Of a stretch of DNA of 64,000 nucleotides, positions 51,086 through 58,929 are shown piece after piece. Under the pieces are notes generated by a model. It saw only the letters and a program-made list of their open reading frames with translations, was not told the origin of the DNA and made no database searches. The DNA lies in the NCBI RefSeq assembly GCF_029201445.1, contig NZ_CP102381.1:682001-746000 (forward strand). The letters run 5' to 3'. Origin of the DNA: Thiomicrorhabdus lithotrophica. Lineage in GTDB: Bacteria; Pseudomonadota; Gammaproteobacteria; Thiomicrospirales; Thiomicrospiraceae. How positions within the stretch are numbered: the stretch's first letter is position 1; each line of letters begins with the position of its first letter. A program made the position numbers and the translations under genes.

Positions 51086-51880
51086 ATGAACATTCTCGTA
51101 ATGCAGTGGAATACTGCTTGGCAAGACACTAGAGCCAATCTAAATAAGTTCGAAAAAGCACTTTTAATTCAATTGAATCAAATCACCAATAATATTGATT
51201 TAGTGGTGCTTCCAGAGCTGTTTCATGCGGGTTTTTCAATGCAACCAGAACTTTTTTCGGAATCTGTCGAGGGTGAAGTTAGCCAAACTTTAGCTAATAT
51301 GGCAAAACAGCATTCAATCAATATTGTGGCAGGCGTGGCACAGCGAAAAGTCCGTTCAAATTGCGAAGGTAAGCAAGTAAACTTTTTTAATACCGCTTTA
51401 GCTTTTAATTCTAAAGGGGAGCAGATTGGCTCTTATGTTAAACAGAGATTATTTGGCTATGCCAATGAAGATAAGAGATTCACAGCAGGTTATAAACCCG
51501 AAATTATCGATATATCGGGAGAACCGTTCGCTCTCTTTATCTGTTATGACTTAAGGTTTCCTGAGTTATTTAGAGAAGTCGCCAATAAAGTTAAAGGGTT
51601 TATTGTGTTGGCCAACTGGCCAGAAGCTCGGCAGGTGCATTGGGAAGCCTTACTCAAAGCTAGAGCGATAGAAAATCAGTGCTTTGTGATAGGTGTAAAC
51701 AGAATAGACCAAGACGGCAACGGTTTATATTACGGCGGTGGTTCGAGCGTTATCTCTCCGCAGGGGGCATTGCTGTTGTATGCGGATAAAAATACCGAAT
51801 TCTCGGCTGTTGAAATTAATCTTCAAGAAGTGGATGAGGTTAGAAAACAATACCCTTTCTTAAAGGACATGAAATCTTAA
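51086..51880 (+). CDS. Nitrilase-superfamily amidohydrolase (YafV/omega-amidase type)
   Basis: The 264-residue carbon-nitrogen hydrolase has the Glu-Lys-Cys triad: VVLPELFHAGF (Glu), YVKQRLFGYANED (Lys), FICYDLRFPELFR (Cys). It is most like YafV/Nit2 omega-amidases that hydrolyse alpha-keto acid amides such as 2-oxoglutaramate in methionine salvage and glutamine transaminase repair. The precise substrate is not shown by sequence. Confidence 0.92.
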   Translation: MNILVMQWNTAWQDTRANLNKFEKALLIQLNQITNNIDLVVLPELFHAGFSMQPELFSESVEGEVSQTLANMAKQHSINIVAGVAQRKVRSNCEGKQVNFFNTALAFNSKGEQIGSYVKQRLFGYANEDKRFTAGYKPEIIDISGEPFALFICYDLRFPELFREVANKVKGFIVLANWPEARQVHWEALLKARAIENQCFVIGVNRIDQDGNGLYYGGGSSVISPQGALLLYADKNTEFSAVEINLQEVDEVRKQYPFLKDMKS

Positions 51881-51947
51881 TTGACTAGAACAACCCCAGC
51901 ATAATAAAAACAGTTAAAAAGCACGACTACTCAAGCCCGAAAGGGGG

Positions 51948-52000
51948 TGTAAAGGCCTGGCATGCCCTGTGGCATTAATACTCTATGAGCATAGGGTAAC
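51948..52000. repeat. About 52-bp dispersed repeat, copy A
   Basis: Contains GGCCTGGCATGCC, TGTGGCATTAAT and GAGCATAGGGTAA in order, as in the copies at 52624 and 55944. The left end has lost the CC of TTACCAGG. Confidence 0.7.
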
Positions 52001-52016
52001 TAACTTAATCCATCTT

Positions 52017-52589
52017 TTATTCAGGAATCCGATTTGGATTATTTAACGCTTTAAGAGCATTGTTTATCGACTGTTTAAGATAAAAGGGATAATAATCATA
52101 AGCACCAGAAAGTAACTGATCTGTAATCACTTCGCCTTCGCCATTCACAAATACCATTACGGGTAAACTCGTTAAATTATACAAATCCTTAAACTCGGGA
52201 TTTGGCGTGGTATCACCATAAAAATCAATCGTGGTTTCATCTACATTGACATTAATCTCAGTCATGAAAACATGACCGTCTAATTGACCAGAATACAACG
52301 CAGGTAGAATCGCTTCATCTTTTAAATTAGATGTGGATTTTAAACCCTTAGCGGAAAAGAAAATTGCAATGGGAAGGTTTTGTTTAGTCGCTTTTTGACC
52401 CAATTCTTGGAGGTTGCTAGCAATCGGTAAAACGCTGGTATCGCTGTAAGCATGACTAGAAAACAGTACAGAAGTTAACAGGCCTGCTGTAATGGTGATA
52501 GAACGTAAAAACAAATGAAAAGCGATAAAGTGCGCTTTAAAAGATTGAATGGATTGTGTCTTAATGGATAACTTTTGAACGGATAGCAT
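52017..52589 (-). CDS. Exported thioredoxin-fold protein lacking CXXC
   Basis: The 190-residue protein has a hydrophobic segment (about residues 28-47) acting as a signal or anchor, and a thioredoxin-like domain with IAIFFSAKGLKS where a CXXC would be, then LPVMVFVNGEGEV (cis-Pro and strand). It has no cysteines at the active site, so it cannot catalyse disulfide exchange. It resembles SoxW/thioredoxin-like proteins of sulfur bacteria in size, but without the redox pair. Its role is unknown. One CAGGCCTG core lies in the signal region. Confidence 0.7.
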   Translation of the reverse strand: MLSVQKLSIKTQSIQSFKAHFIAFHLFLRSITITAGLLTSVLFSSHAYSDTSVLPIASNLQELGQKATKQNLPIAIFFSAKGLKSTSNLKDEAILPALYSGQLDGHVFMTEINVNVDETTIDFYGDTTPNPEFKDLYNLTSLPVMVFVNGEGEVITDQLLSGAYDYYPFYLKQSINNALKALNNPNRIPE

Positions 52590-52623
52590 AATGTTTAACT
52601 TATCTAAAGATTGATAAATTATC

Positions 52624-52675
52624 TTACCAGGCCTGGCATGCCTTGTGGCATTAATCCAATGTGAGCATAGGGTAA
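52624..52675. repeat. About 52-bp dispersed repeat, copy B
   Basis: TTACCAGGCCTGGCATGCC at the left and CATAGGGTAA at the right; TTACC/GGTAA ends are inverted. It lies between fklB and the thioredoxin-like gene. Confidence 0.75.
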
Positions 52676-52811
52676 GTTTATTCTTTGCTATTTTGAATGG
52701 ATTAAGTAAGAGTGTTCTAAAGGTGTGAATGTGTTTTAAAGTGAGAAAACAAGGCAGAGTGAGTAAATAGTCAACTATTTACTTTCTATGACTCTGCCAA
52801 GAATGTTTTGA

Positions 52812-53432
52812 TTAAGAAACGATTTCTAAAAGTTCTACATCAAAAACCAATGTTGAGAATGGAGCAATTTTTCCACCAGAACCTTGAGCACCATAGGCTA
52901 GGTCTTGAGGAATAGTTAAACGCCATTTAGAACCAACAGGCATCATTTGTAACGCTTCAGTCCAACCAGGAATAACACGGTTAACAGGGAACTCAGCAGG
53001 CTGACCACGTTCAACAGAGCTATCAAACACTGTACCGTCAATTAACGTACCGTGATAGTGAGTAGAAACAACAGACTCAGCACTTGGCTTATCACCAGAA
53101 CCTTCAGTAATGATTTCATACTGAAGTCCAGATTCTGTCACAACAACGCCGTCTTTAGTGGCATTTTCAGCTAAAAACGCTTCACCAGCTGCACCAGCAA
53201 CTTTAGCTTGTTCCGCTTGTTTAGCTTGCATGATTTCGTTAATTTCTTGGAACGCTGCAGCAAAAGCTTCTTGGCTAATTGGGCTTTCAGTACCTTCTAA
53301 AGAATCAATGACACCCGCAGCAACCGCTTGAGCGCTAATCCCTTCAAAAGGGTCAGAAGCCAACTGATCACCCATTTGGCGACCAATACCGTAACTTACA
53401 ATTTCAGGTGTAGTAGTAAAGTTGTTAGACAT
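52812..53432 (-). CDS. fklB: FKBP-type peptidyl-prolyl isomerase (FklB-like)
   Basis: The 206-residue protein has an N-terminal helical dimerisation domain (about 1-85) and a C-terminal FKBP domain (about 100-206): VVSTHYHGTLIDGTVFDSS, VIPGWTEALQMMPVG and LAYGAQGSGGKIAPFSTLVF. There is no signal peptide, matching cytosolic FklB rather than periplasmic FkpA or Mip. Confidence 0.94.
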   Translation of the reverse strand: MSNNFTTTPEIVSYGIGRQMGDQLASDPFEGISAQAVAAGVIDSLEGTESPISQEAFAAAFQEINEIMQAKQAEQAKVAGAAGEAFLAENATKDGVVVTESGLQYEIITEGSGDKPSAESVVSTHYHGTLIDGTVFDSSVERGQPAEFPVNRVIPGWTEALQMMPVGSKWRLTIPQDLAYGAQGSGGKIAPFSTLVFDVELLEIVS

Positions 53433-53529
53433 GTTATGAGTCCTGTTAAATGAAAAAAGGGCATCTTAGCATAAACGGGGGTGTTTTAAGAGGGCGACTA
53501 TTGATTGGTATAAAAGTTAAAACAAACTA

Positions 53530-53541
53530 ACCAGGCCTGGT
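53530..53541. repeat. Iterated palindrome ACCAGGCCTGGT
   Basis: A perfect 12-bp copy immediately left of the 233-bp inverted-repeat element. Confidence 0.85.
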
Positions 53542-53571
53542 AGATGTTTTCATGGGTTTACTCTTATGGCT

Positions 53572-53804
53572 ATTGAGAAGCTTTTCTAATATTTATCGTT
53601 CTTCAAGTTTTTTTTCATTTGGCTTCCTCTTATTTTGTTTGCTTACTTTGTTTAGACCTTGCCAATTTATAGAGCGGGGTTTACCCCAAGCGCACTTCCT
53701 TTGGGGCGCATATTTTGGTTACTATTTTATTGAATGACAAAAAAGTAACGGGAAGCCGAAAAGTTGAAATCAAGGAACTATAAATATGAAAAAGGCTTCT
53801 CAAT
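53572..53804. mobile_element. 233-bp element related to the 27123 element
   Basis: The ends read ATTGAGAAGC-TTTTC and, from the right, ATTGAGAAGCCTTTTT. The interior shares CTTGCCAATTTAT-GAG-GGGGT with 27558-27581, and a GTTACT...AGTAAC hairpin resembles the other copy. It is non-coding; a 61-codon plus-strand ORF here has no support. Confidence 0.6.
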
Positions 53805-53817
53805 AAAATGACCAAAA

Positions 53818-53961
53818 TCAATCGAGTCTGACCCCATCGATACCGTAGATTGTATTTTTTATTAGTGTTGTTCTTTCGTCAATTTCGACTCGTTTTTTGC
53901 GATAGTCAGCATAGAAATAAGTGGGTGAGAATACGAATGAAATTATTTTTCGATATTCCAT
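53818..53961 (-). CDS. Hypothetical 47-residue ORF
   Basis: It starts MEYRKIISFVFSPTYFYADY and ends ...IDGVRLD, just beyond the attC-like site. Its last codons lie in a GGGGTCAGACTCGATTGA motif that often abuts mobile DNA in gammaproteobacteria (from memory). No family is recognised, and no clear ribosome binding site is present. Confidence 0.25.
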   Translation of the reverse strand: MEYRKIISFVFSPTYFYADYRKKRVEIDERTTLIKNTIYGIDGVRLD

Positions 53962-53984
53962 AATATTTACGTTTCAGTTAATTA

Positions 53985-54047
53985 GCATAACGCCAAGTTA
54001 ACTGGCGCGCGTTAGCGCGGCCAAGCGAGGTACGAGCGTTGTTAAAC
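53985..54047 (-). other. attC-like recombination site
   Basis: On the minus strand, GTTTAAC (RYYYAAC) begins 13 nt after the reverse-transcriptase stop, and GGCGTTATGC ends it, 63 bp in all. Between lie complementary blocks (CTTGG and CCAG, CGCGC and GCGCG) that fold into an imperfect hairpin, as integron attC sites do. Confidence 0.5.
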
Positions 54048-54060
54048 TTCTTGTTATATT

Positions 54061-55639
54061 TCATTTTTTTGCTTTCTTTGGGTCAAACGATTCAATAGCA
54101 AAATAATCCTCGGACGAATGAACCTTGACATTTTTTAACCAGGGGCGCTTCTCTTCTTCAGAAAGGACAGAATTCACTATCCGTATTATTGCTCGCTTCT
54201 CCCAGTAATCCGCTCTCGCGTAATATTGTCGAATCTCTAGAACATCTGTTCGGCTAGCATTCTCGGAAAGAGCATCGAGAATTGCCCTACCAACATAGGC
54301 TCCCGAATTACGCTTGAGACTCCTAAATAGCTCCATCAATGCAGCATGGTTTGCAAACCCCTGAGCACCAAGAAGACGCACAATTGCTATGAGCATGTAC
54401 TCGGGATATTTTATTCCTTCGGATAGCAATTCAGAGAAGTATTCTCGAATAGAAGCCTTCAGGCTAGAAGGCATTAGAGATTCCTTTTTAATCAAAATGT
54501 CAATAAATAAAGGGGTAAACTGGGGAAATTTCTCAACCAATGACTGGTACAGCGCTAATTTGCTGTAATCACCGCTAGCTACAACTATTCTCAAAAACCG
54601 TCGTATGTCATCAGGCTGTAATATCTCGCTTTTAGTAATCTTTTCCTCAAACTCTTCAGTTGCTACTTCTTTAAGGTCTTCAATCTCACGTTCCGAAAGC
54701 TCTCTAAACTTAGTTGGTATGGTTCCCGTATACCCGACAATTATTCTTCCTCGGCGCAATTCATCAGCAACCTGCCGCGCTTCTTCTGAATATGTGGAAG
54801 ACGAAGGCAGTTTTCCAGACACATCCTCGATGACTGTTTTTGACGGGTTGATAGTCAAGCCTTCTAGGTATAGACGCTCGACCAATATGGTTAACCAAGT
54901 GTGCGCTGTTTTCGCATCCGGAGCGAACAGTCGGTAATCATCAACATACCTACAGAATTTGACCTTTAGTGATCGTAAATAGTCATCGATAGCTATAAGC
55001 GCGGCTTCGGCCAGAATTCGGCTTGCGTTTCCTCCGATGGGGAGGCTGTAGGAATCTCTATTGGCCCAGAATAAAAGTGCTTCGTTAGTCAATTTGACCC
55101 ATTTTTTATCAATGGGAAGACTTAGCAAAGTCGATTCAAGTCTGTGCAAATTCAATCTGTCGTAGTAATTAGAAATGTCGCATTTCACCAACACCTTTAC
55201 TCGTTTGCTCTTTATTGTCTTAGTTACGTGAGACTGAAATGCTGTAAAGGAGTACTTAGGATCAAATAGATATCCACCCTTAGGCTTTAGCCGATACGAA
55301 AAAACAACATTGTAACGTTTTTGAACCCTATGCTTTTCGATGACATCGGAAAACATAAGCACTAGCGCTAGGTATGCAATTGTATCAATGGGCTGAATAA
55401 GTGCAGCTCTTCGAAAGTCGTATGCGTCTTTCTTGGGAAATAGGACGTGACTTATCGGGTAGATCTTCATGCCAGACAAAGAACCGGATTTTATTCTCGT
55501 CTTGATTTGCCCTGACAAGAATAATCTGAAGTGTTCATTTTTTTAGCAAAGAAACCTCAAACGGCTCGGGAAAGATATCGGTTAATCCTTCCTTCCGTAC
55601 GTTTTCTATTGCTAAATCTATGGCCTTATCTATGTCCAC
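54061..55639 (-). CDS. Reverse transcriptase with helical C-domain; N-terminus in another frame
   Basis: The RT core carries VKCDISNYYDRL (motif A), SLPIGGNAS (motif B), FCRYVDDYRLF (catalytic YVDD) and LTINPSKT. After it come about 240 residues of mostly helical, repeat-like sequence, resembling Abi/DRT-type defence RTs rather than group II introns (no maturase or endonuclease motifs). The open frame holding the RT has no plausible start signal (TTG at 55518). Upstream, in the +1-related frame, a GTG at 55639 with AAGG seven nt before it encodes VDIDKAIDLAIENVRKEG...FEVSLLKK, stopping just after A7 (55538-55544). Skipping one A joins it to KNEHFRLFL in the RT frame. It may be recoded, mutated or a sequencing artefact. 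Confidence 0.75.
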
Positions 55640-55943
55640 TACTCAACCTTGTGAAATATAACTATTATTAGACATCCTAAATTCAATAAAAAGCGTAATT
55701 GAGCTATCTATAAAAACGCCGTTTTATCTGATTATTATTTTTCAGGGTGTCTTTAGTTGTTTGTTTTAATAATCAAAATTCTAACTTGTTATTGTTTTAT
55801 AACGCCTAAAACTAAGTTTTATCTGGCAATAGAATGATTGATTAAATGTTTTTTAGTTTGAATAAAGTTTACATGAATATGCAACTATTACGTATTAAAT
55901 TATTGAGTTTTTTAAGAAAAGAAACCACTCCCAGAAATCGGTC
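55640..55943. other. Non-coding stretch upstream of the reverse transcriptase
   Basis: About 300 A+T-rich bases without an ORF. It contains GGCGTTAT on the minus strand (55800-55806 area), the same octamer that closes the attC-like site, so it may be the other cassette boundary. A non-coding RNA for the RT could lie here, but none is recognised. Confidence 0.35.
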
Positions 55944-55996
55944 TTACCCTATGTTCATATTGTACTAATGGCCACAGGACATGCCAGGCCTGGTTA
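55944..55996. repeat. About 52-bp dispersed repeat, copy C (inverted)
   Basis: A reverse-complement copy of the 52624 repeat. Its CAGGCCTGGTTA end supplies the stop codon of the DUF1415 gene. Confidence 0.7.
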
Positions 55997-56557
55997 CTTT
56001 TTAAAGATGTGCGGAAACAGAGCGGCTTTTTGTTCTAAGGTTAGATTGCTTACTGTTTCAATATTGTGCTCTGGAATGGTTTCTGGATTTGGATAATGAG
56101 CGATGGCTTTTTCTAGGCTGGCTTCACGAAGTAGGTGAAGGATTGGATAGGGTGCTCTGTTGGTTAGGTTTTCTGTGTCTTCGGGTTCTGTTCCACCAAA
56201 TTGATAGTCTGGATGAAAGGTTGCTACTTGAAAGGTTCCTTCCCACTCGTTGTCTGCAATTAAAGCATCGACATATTCTAAAAAATCATTGTAGTCGTAA
56301 AAGTCTTCTAGCATGTTTGGCACAATCAATAATGTGGTTTCAATGCTTTCCGCTTTGGTTTCATCTAATAGATTCAACTCGTTTTGCAGGTCTTCAAGCA
56401 AACAAGCGTCAGAATTACAATGGGATATTGCAAAACGAATCTGTTTGTTTTTATATGGCTGCGAAGCAAAAGGGCAGAGATTTAGTCCGATGACGACTTT
56501 GTCTAACCACTGATTTACATCATTTAAAATCTGTTCGTTATTGCTTGGGTTAGACAT
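55994..56557 (-). CDS. DUF1415 family protein
   Basis: The 187-residue protein starts with NQWLDKVVIGLNLCPFA (about residues 15-31), the diagnostic DUF1415 block, and continues GTFQVATFHPDYQFGG and NRAPYPILHLLREASL. The conserved Cys and His residues suggest metal or redox chemistry, but function is unknown. It lies just 14 nt downstream of the DUF5718-like gene. Its last codon is within a dispersed repeat. Confidence 0.9.
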   Translation of the reverse strand: MSNPSNNEQILNDVNQWLDKVVIGLNLCPFASQPYKNKQIRFAISHCNSDACLLEDLQNELNLLDETKAESIETTLLIVPNMLEDFYDYNDFLEYVDALIADNEWEGTFQVATFHPDYQFGGTEPEDTENLTNRAPYPILHLLREASLEKAIAHYPNPETIPEHNIETVSNLTLEQKAALFPHIFKK

Positions 56558-56571
56558 GGTTTGTATTCTCT

Positions 56572-57426
56572 TTAGACAATTTTTTGTTGAAGGATTGAAC
56601 TATTTTTTAATTCAGTTAGCTTGCCCGTAAGGTGCGCGTAAACTTCATCGGCCGTGTTTAACGATGCATCGTAAACATATATAGCGACTTCATCACCGGG
56701 TTGCAAGAACACGGTTTCACCAAATTCGGTATAGGTGGTGGCGCCAAGGCTTACTAGAATTTGTGCTGGGTATTCTGCTTGTTGCAAAATTTGATGGAGA
56801 TTCTCTAAAGGGCCAAAATCTTGTTGATGATTGAGTTTTTCAATTATCCAGTCACTTAATTGCTCATGAAAATAAGAGTAGGTCAGTACTGAGCTGTCTT
56901 TGCCGTAGGCGTGGATTTCGCCATCACGTTTTAGAAAGGAAGCGATTCTGAAGGTGTCTAGCTCACAATCTGGCTTAAAGCTATTTAGTTCAATAAAATT
57001 TTCTGAGACACCTTTGGTAGAGGCGCCCCAGTTCTTTTTTTCACTGATTTTTTTAGCGCCTGGTTTACGAATAGAACAGTCGTTAAATGCAGCGAAAGCT
57101 TTGGGCGTAAGTTGGGTAACTAGGCCATTATCGTAACTGACATCAAAAAGCACGCAGGCTTCAGGTTCGGCTTGCAAGTGGGCATCGTCAGATAAGTTTT
57201 TAGGGTAATGAATCTCTTTTGAACATAGAGGGTATTCGCCAAGTTGTTTGTCTGAGGTTTTAATGTAATAAGGGAAAATACCTTTTGGAGCATTGGCTGA
57301 TATGGTTTTTACATTTACAAAATCAGGTGTTTCGCCAGCTTGTTCTAGGTGGCCAGCAAAGTTGCCTGCCACACCAAACCCTACAATGTTTTGTAGGGTA
57401 GATTTCTCAATTGGAAAATAACTCAT
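56572..57426 (-). CDS. DUF5718-like protein
   Basis: The 284-residue protein has IVGFGVAGNFAGHLEQAGE near the N-terminus, which I associate with DUF5718 members. Later parts (KKISEKKNWGASTKGVS, YTEFGETVFLQPGDEVAIYVYD) look enzymatic (a fumarylacetoacetate-hydrolase-like pattern is conceivable), but no catalytic set is secure. It is 18 nt downstream of cytochrome b561. Confidence 0.65.
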   Translation of the reverse strand: MSYFPIEKSTLQNIVGFGVAGNFAGHLEQAGETPDFVNVKTISANAPKGIFPYYIKTSDKQLGEYPLCSKEIHYPKNLSDDAHLQAEPEACVLFDVSYDNGLVTQLTPKAFAAFNDCSIRKPGAKKISEKKNWGASTKGVSENFIELNSFKPDCELDTFRIASFLKRDGEIHAYGKDSSVLTYSYFHEQLSDWIIEKLNHQQDFGPLENLHQILQQAEYPAQILVSLGATTYTEFGETVFLQPGDEVAIYVYDASLNTADEVYAHLTGKLTELKNSSILQQKIV

Positions 57427-57444
57427 AGGGGATTGTTTTCTTCT

Positions 57445-57996
57445 TTATTGTTCTTTTTTGTTTTTACCAAGCATACGTAACAGTGTGGCATCTTTATAAA
57501 CAAGGTGGTGCTTCAATGCGCCAGCAATGTGTAAAAGGATGATGGCAATTAATACCAGGCCTGCTGTTCCGTGAATGGCTTCTGCAATCTCGTGAATTAT
57601 TTCATTTTCGCCAACAAAATTTGGCAGAGTGAATAGGGTAAAGAATGAAACATCGTGACCGCCAGAGTTCGACATAATCCAACCTGAAATTGGCATCATA
57701 ATCATCGCTAAATAGAGAATACCTTTAACAGCGTGACCTAGAATATGTTCAAATTTATTTTTGGAAAGTTGTTCTGGGTTAGGGCTAACTTTTAACCAAA
57801 CAAGGCGTAACATCATCAGCATGAAAAGACCGATTCCCAAAGATTTATGTAGGTCATAAAGCTCAAATTTTTCTGGGCTTTTTTCAAGTTCGTGCATATA
57901 TAAACCTAATGCAATCAAACCGATAAATAAAATGGCACTAAGCCAATGGTTGGCGCGAGATACTAAGCCGTAGTTTTGTTCACTGTTTTTTAACAT
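57445..57996 (-). CDS. cybB: Cytochrome b561
   Basis: The 183-residue membrane cytochrome has four helices with heme-ligand histidines (RANHWLSAILF, YDLHKSLGIG, ILGHAVKGILY, ILLHIAGALKHH). It belongs to the family that oxidises quinols, superoxide or related donors. A CAGGCCTG core lies within helix 4. Confidence 0.93.
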   Translation of the reverse strand: MLKNSEQNYGLVSRANHWLSAILFIGLIALGLYMHELEKSPEKFELYDLHKSLGIGLFMLMMLRLVWLKVSPNPEQLSKNKFEHILGHAVKGILYLAMIMMPISGWIMSNSGGHDVSFFTLFTLPNFVGENEIIHEIAEAIHGTAGLVLIAIILLHIAGALKHHLVYKDATLLRMLGKNKKEQ

Positions 57997-58035
57997 CGAT
58001 GATTCCTTTCAATTTCTGTATGCGGTTTTCTCAGC

Positions 58036-58902
58036 TTAGTACAATAAGCTTTGGAATTTGCGTCTGTATATTGTAACTAATTCAGGAGCCGGGCCTGAAA
58101 GCATTTCAAACGCCTTCAGTATGGATTTTCTAGCTAAGCTGTCTTGATAGTCTCTGTCGCTGGCAAAAGACTTTAAAAGCGCCATTAACGCATTTTCTGG
58201 CTGTCTGTTTAATATGAGATAGCATGCCAACGATATGAGCGCTTGCGGGTCGTCTGGGTTTTCTGCAAGAACGGCTTGTACGGCTTCGATATCAGGTGAC
58301 TGTGCCACCATTTCTGAGAAGTATATGATGCCGTCAACTTCTTTACCTTGAGGTGAGTTTTGTGCTTCTTCAGGGAGTTTTTTCAATAAGTCTGCGGCTT
58401 TTTCTAAATGGCCTGTATGCAGGTACATTTGTACTAGGTCTAAATGGACTTTGAAATTGTTTGGATTGGATTGCGATGCTTCGCCCAGTAATTTTATTGC
58501 ATCATCAAACTGCCCTTGAGCAAATGCTTGAGTGGCTTGTTTGCGTAAAATTTCAGACTCTTCTTCTTGAATATTAGCGTTAACGATAGAACGGTATTCC
58601 GCTTCGCTTAACAGGCCTGCGCCTTCGGTAATAATGTCGTTGTTTTTAACGACTTTATAAAAGGGTGCGTTCTGAACGTTAAATTTTTCAGCAATATCCT
58701 TTTCTTGAGCGATATTGATTTTGGCTAGAATGAACTCGCCGGCTTTTTCGGCGGCAATCTTTTCTAGAATGGTATTCGCCAATTTACTTTGCTCATTTAA
58801 CGGCGACCAAAAGCTAATCACCACAGGAAAGCGTTTGGAGTTTTGCATTACCATTTCTTGAACATTGTTAATGTTGACGTCAACAATCATTGCCTGAGAC
58901 AT
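58036..58902 (-). CDS. cnoX: CnoX/YbbN-like thioredoxin-TPR chaperone
   Basis: The 288-residue protein joins an N-terminal thioredoxin-like domain (about 1-110) to TPR-like helices (about 115-285; AFAQGQFDDAIKLLGEA). In place of CXXC it has WSPLNEQS, with no cysteine. E. coli CnoX is a holdase working with GroEL. Loss of both active-site cysteines implies no thiol exchange by this site. Confidence 0.85.
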   Translation of the reverse strand: MSQAMIVDVNINNVQEMVMQNSKRFPVVISFWSPLNEQSKLANTILEKIAAEKAGEFILAKINIAQEKDIAEKFNVQNAPFYKVVKNNDIITEGAGLLSEAEYRSIVNANIQEEESEILRKQATQAFAQGQFDDAIKLLGEASQSNPNNFKVHLDLVQMYLHTGHLEKAADLLKKLPEEAQNSPQGKEVDGIIYFSEMVAQSPDIEAVQAVLAENPDDPQALISLACYLILNRQPENALMALLKSFASDRDYQDSLARKSILKAFEMLSGPAPELVTIYRRKFQSLLY

Positions 58903-58929
58903 GAGTTTTCCTTAGTGTTTTATCTGTTT

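Noticed and set aside
53552-53737. 61-codon plus-strand ORF inside the 233-bp element
   Set aside because: It spans the terminal repeat and non-coding hairpins, and its composition is not protein-like.
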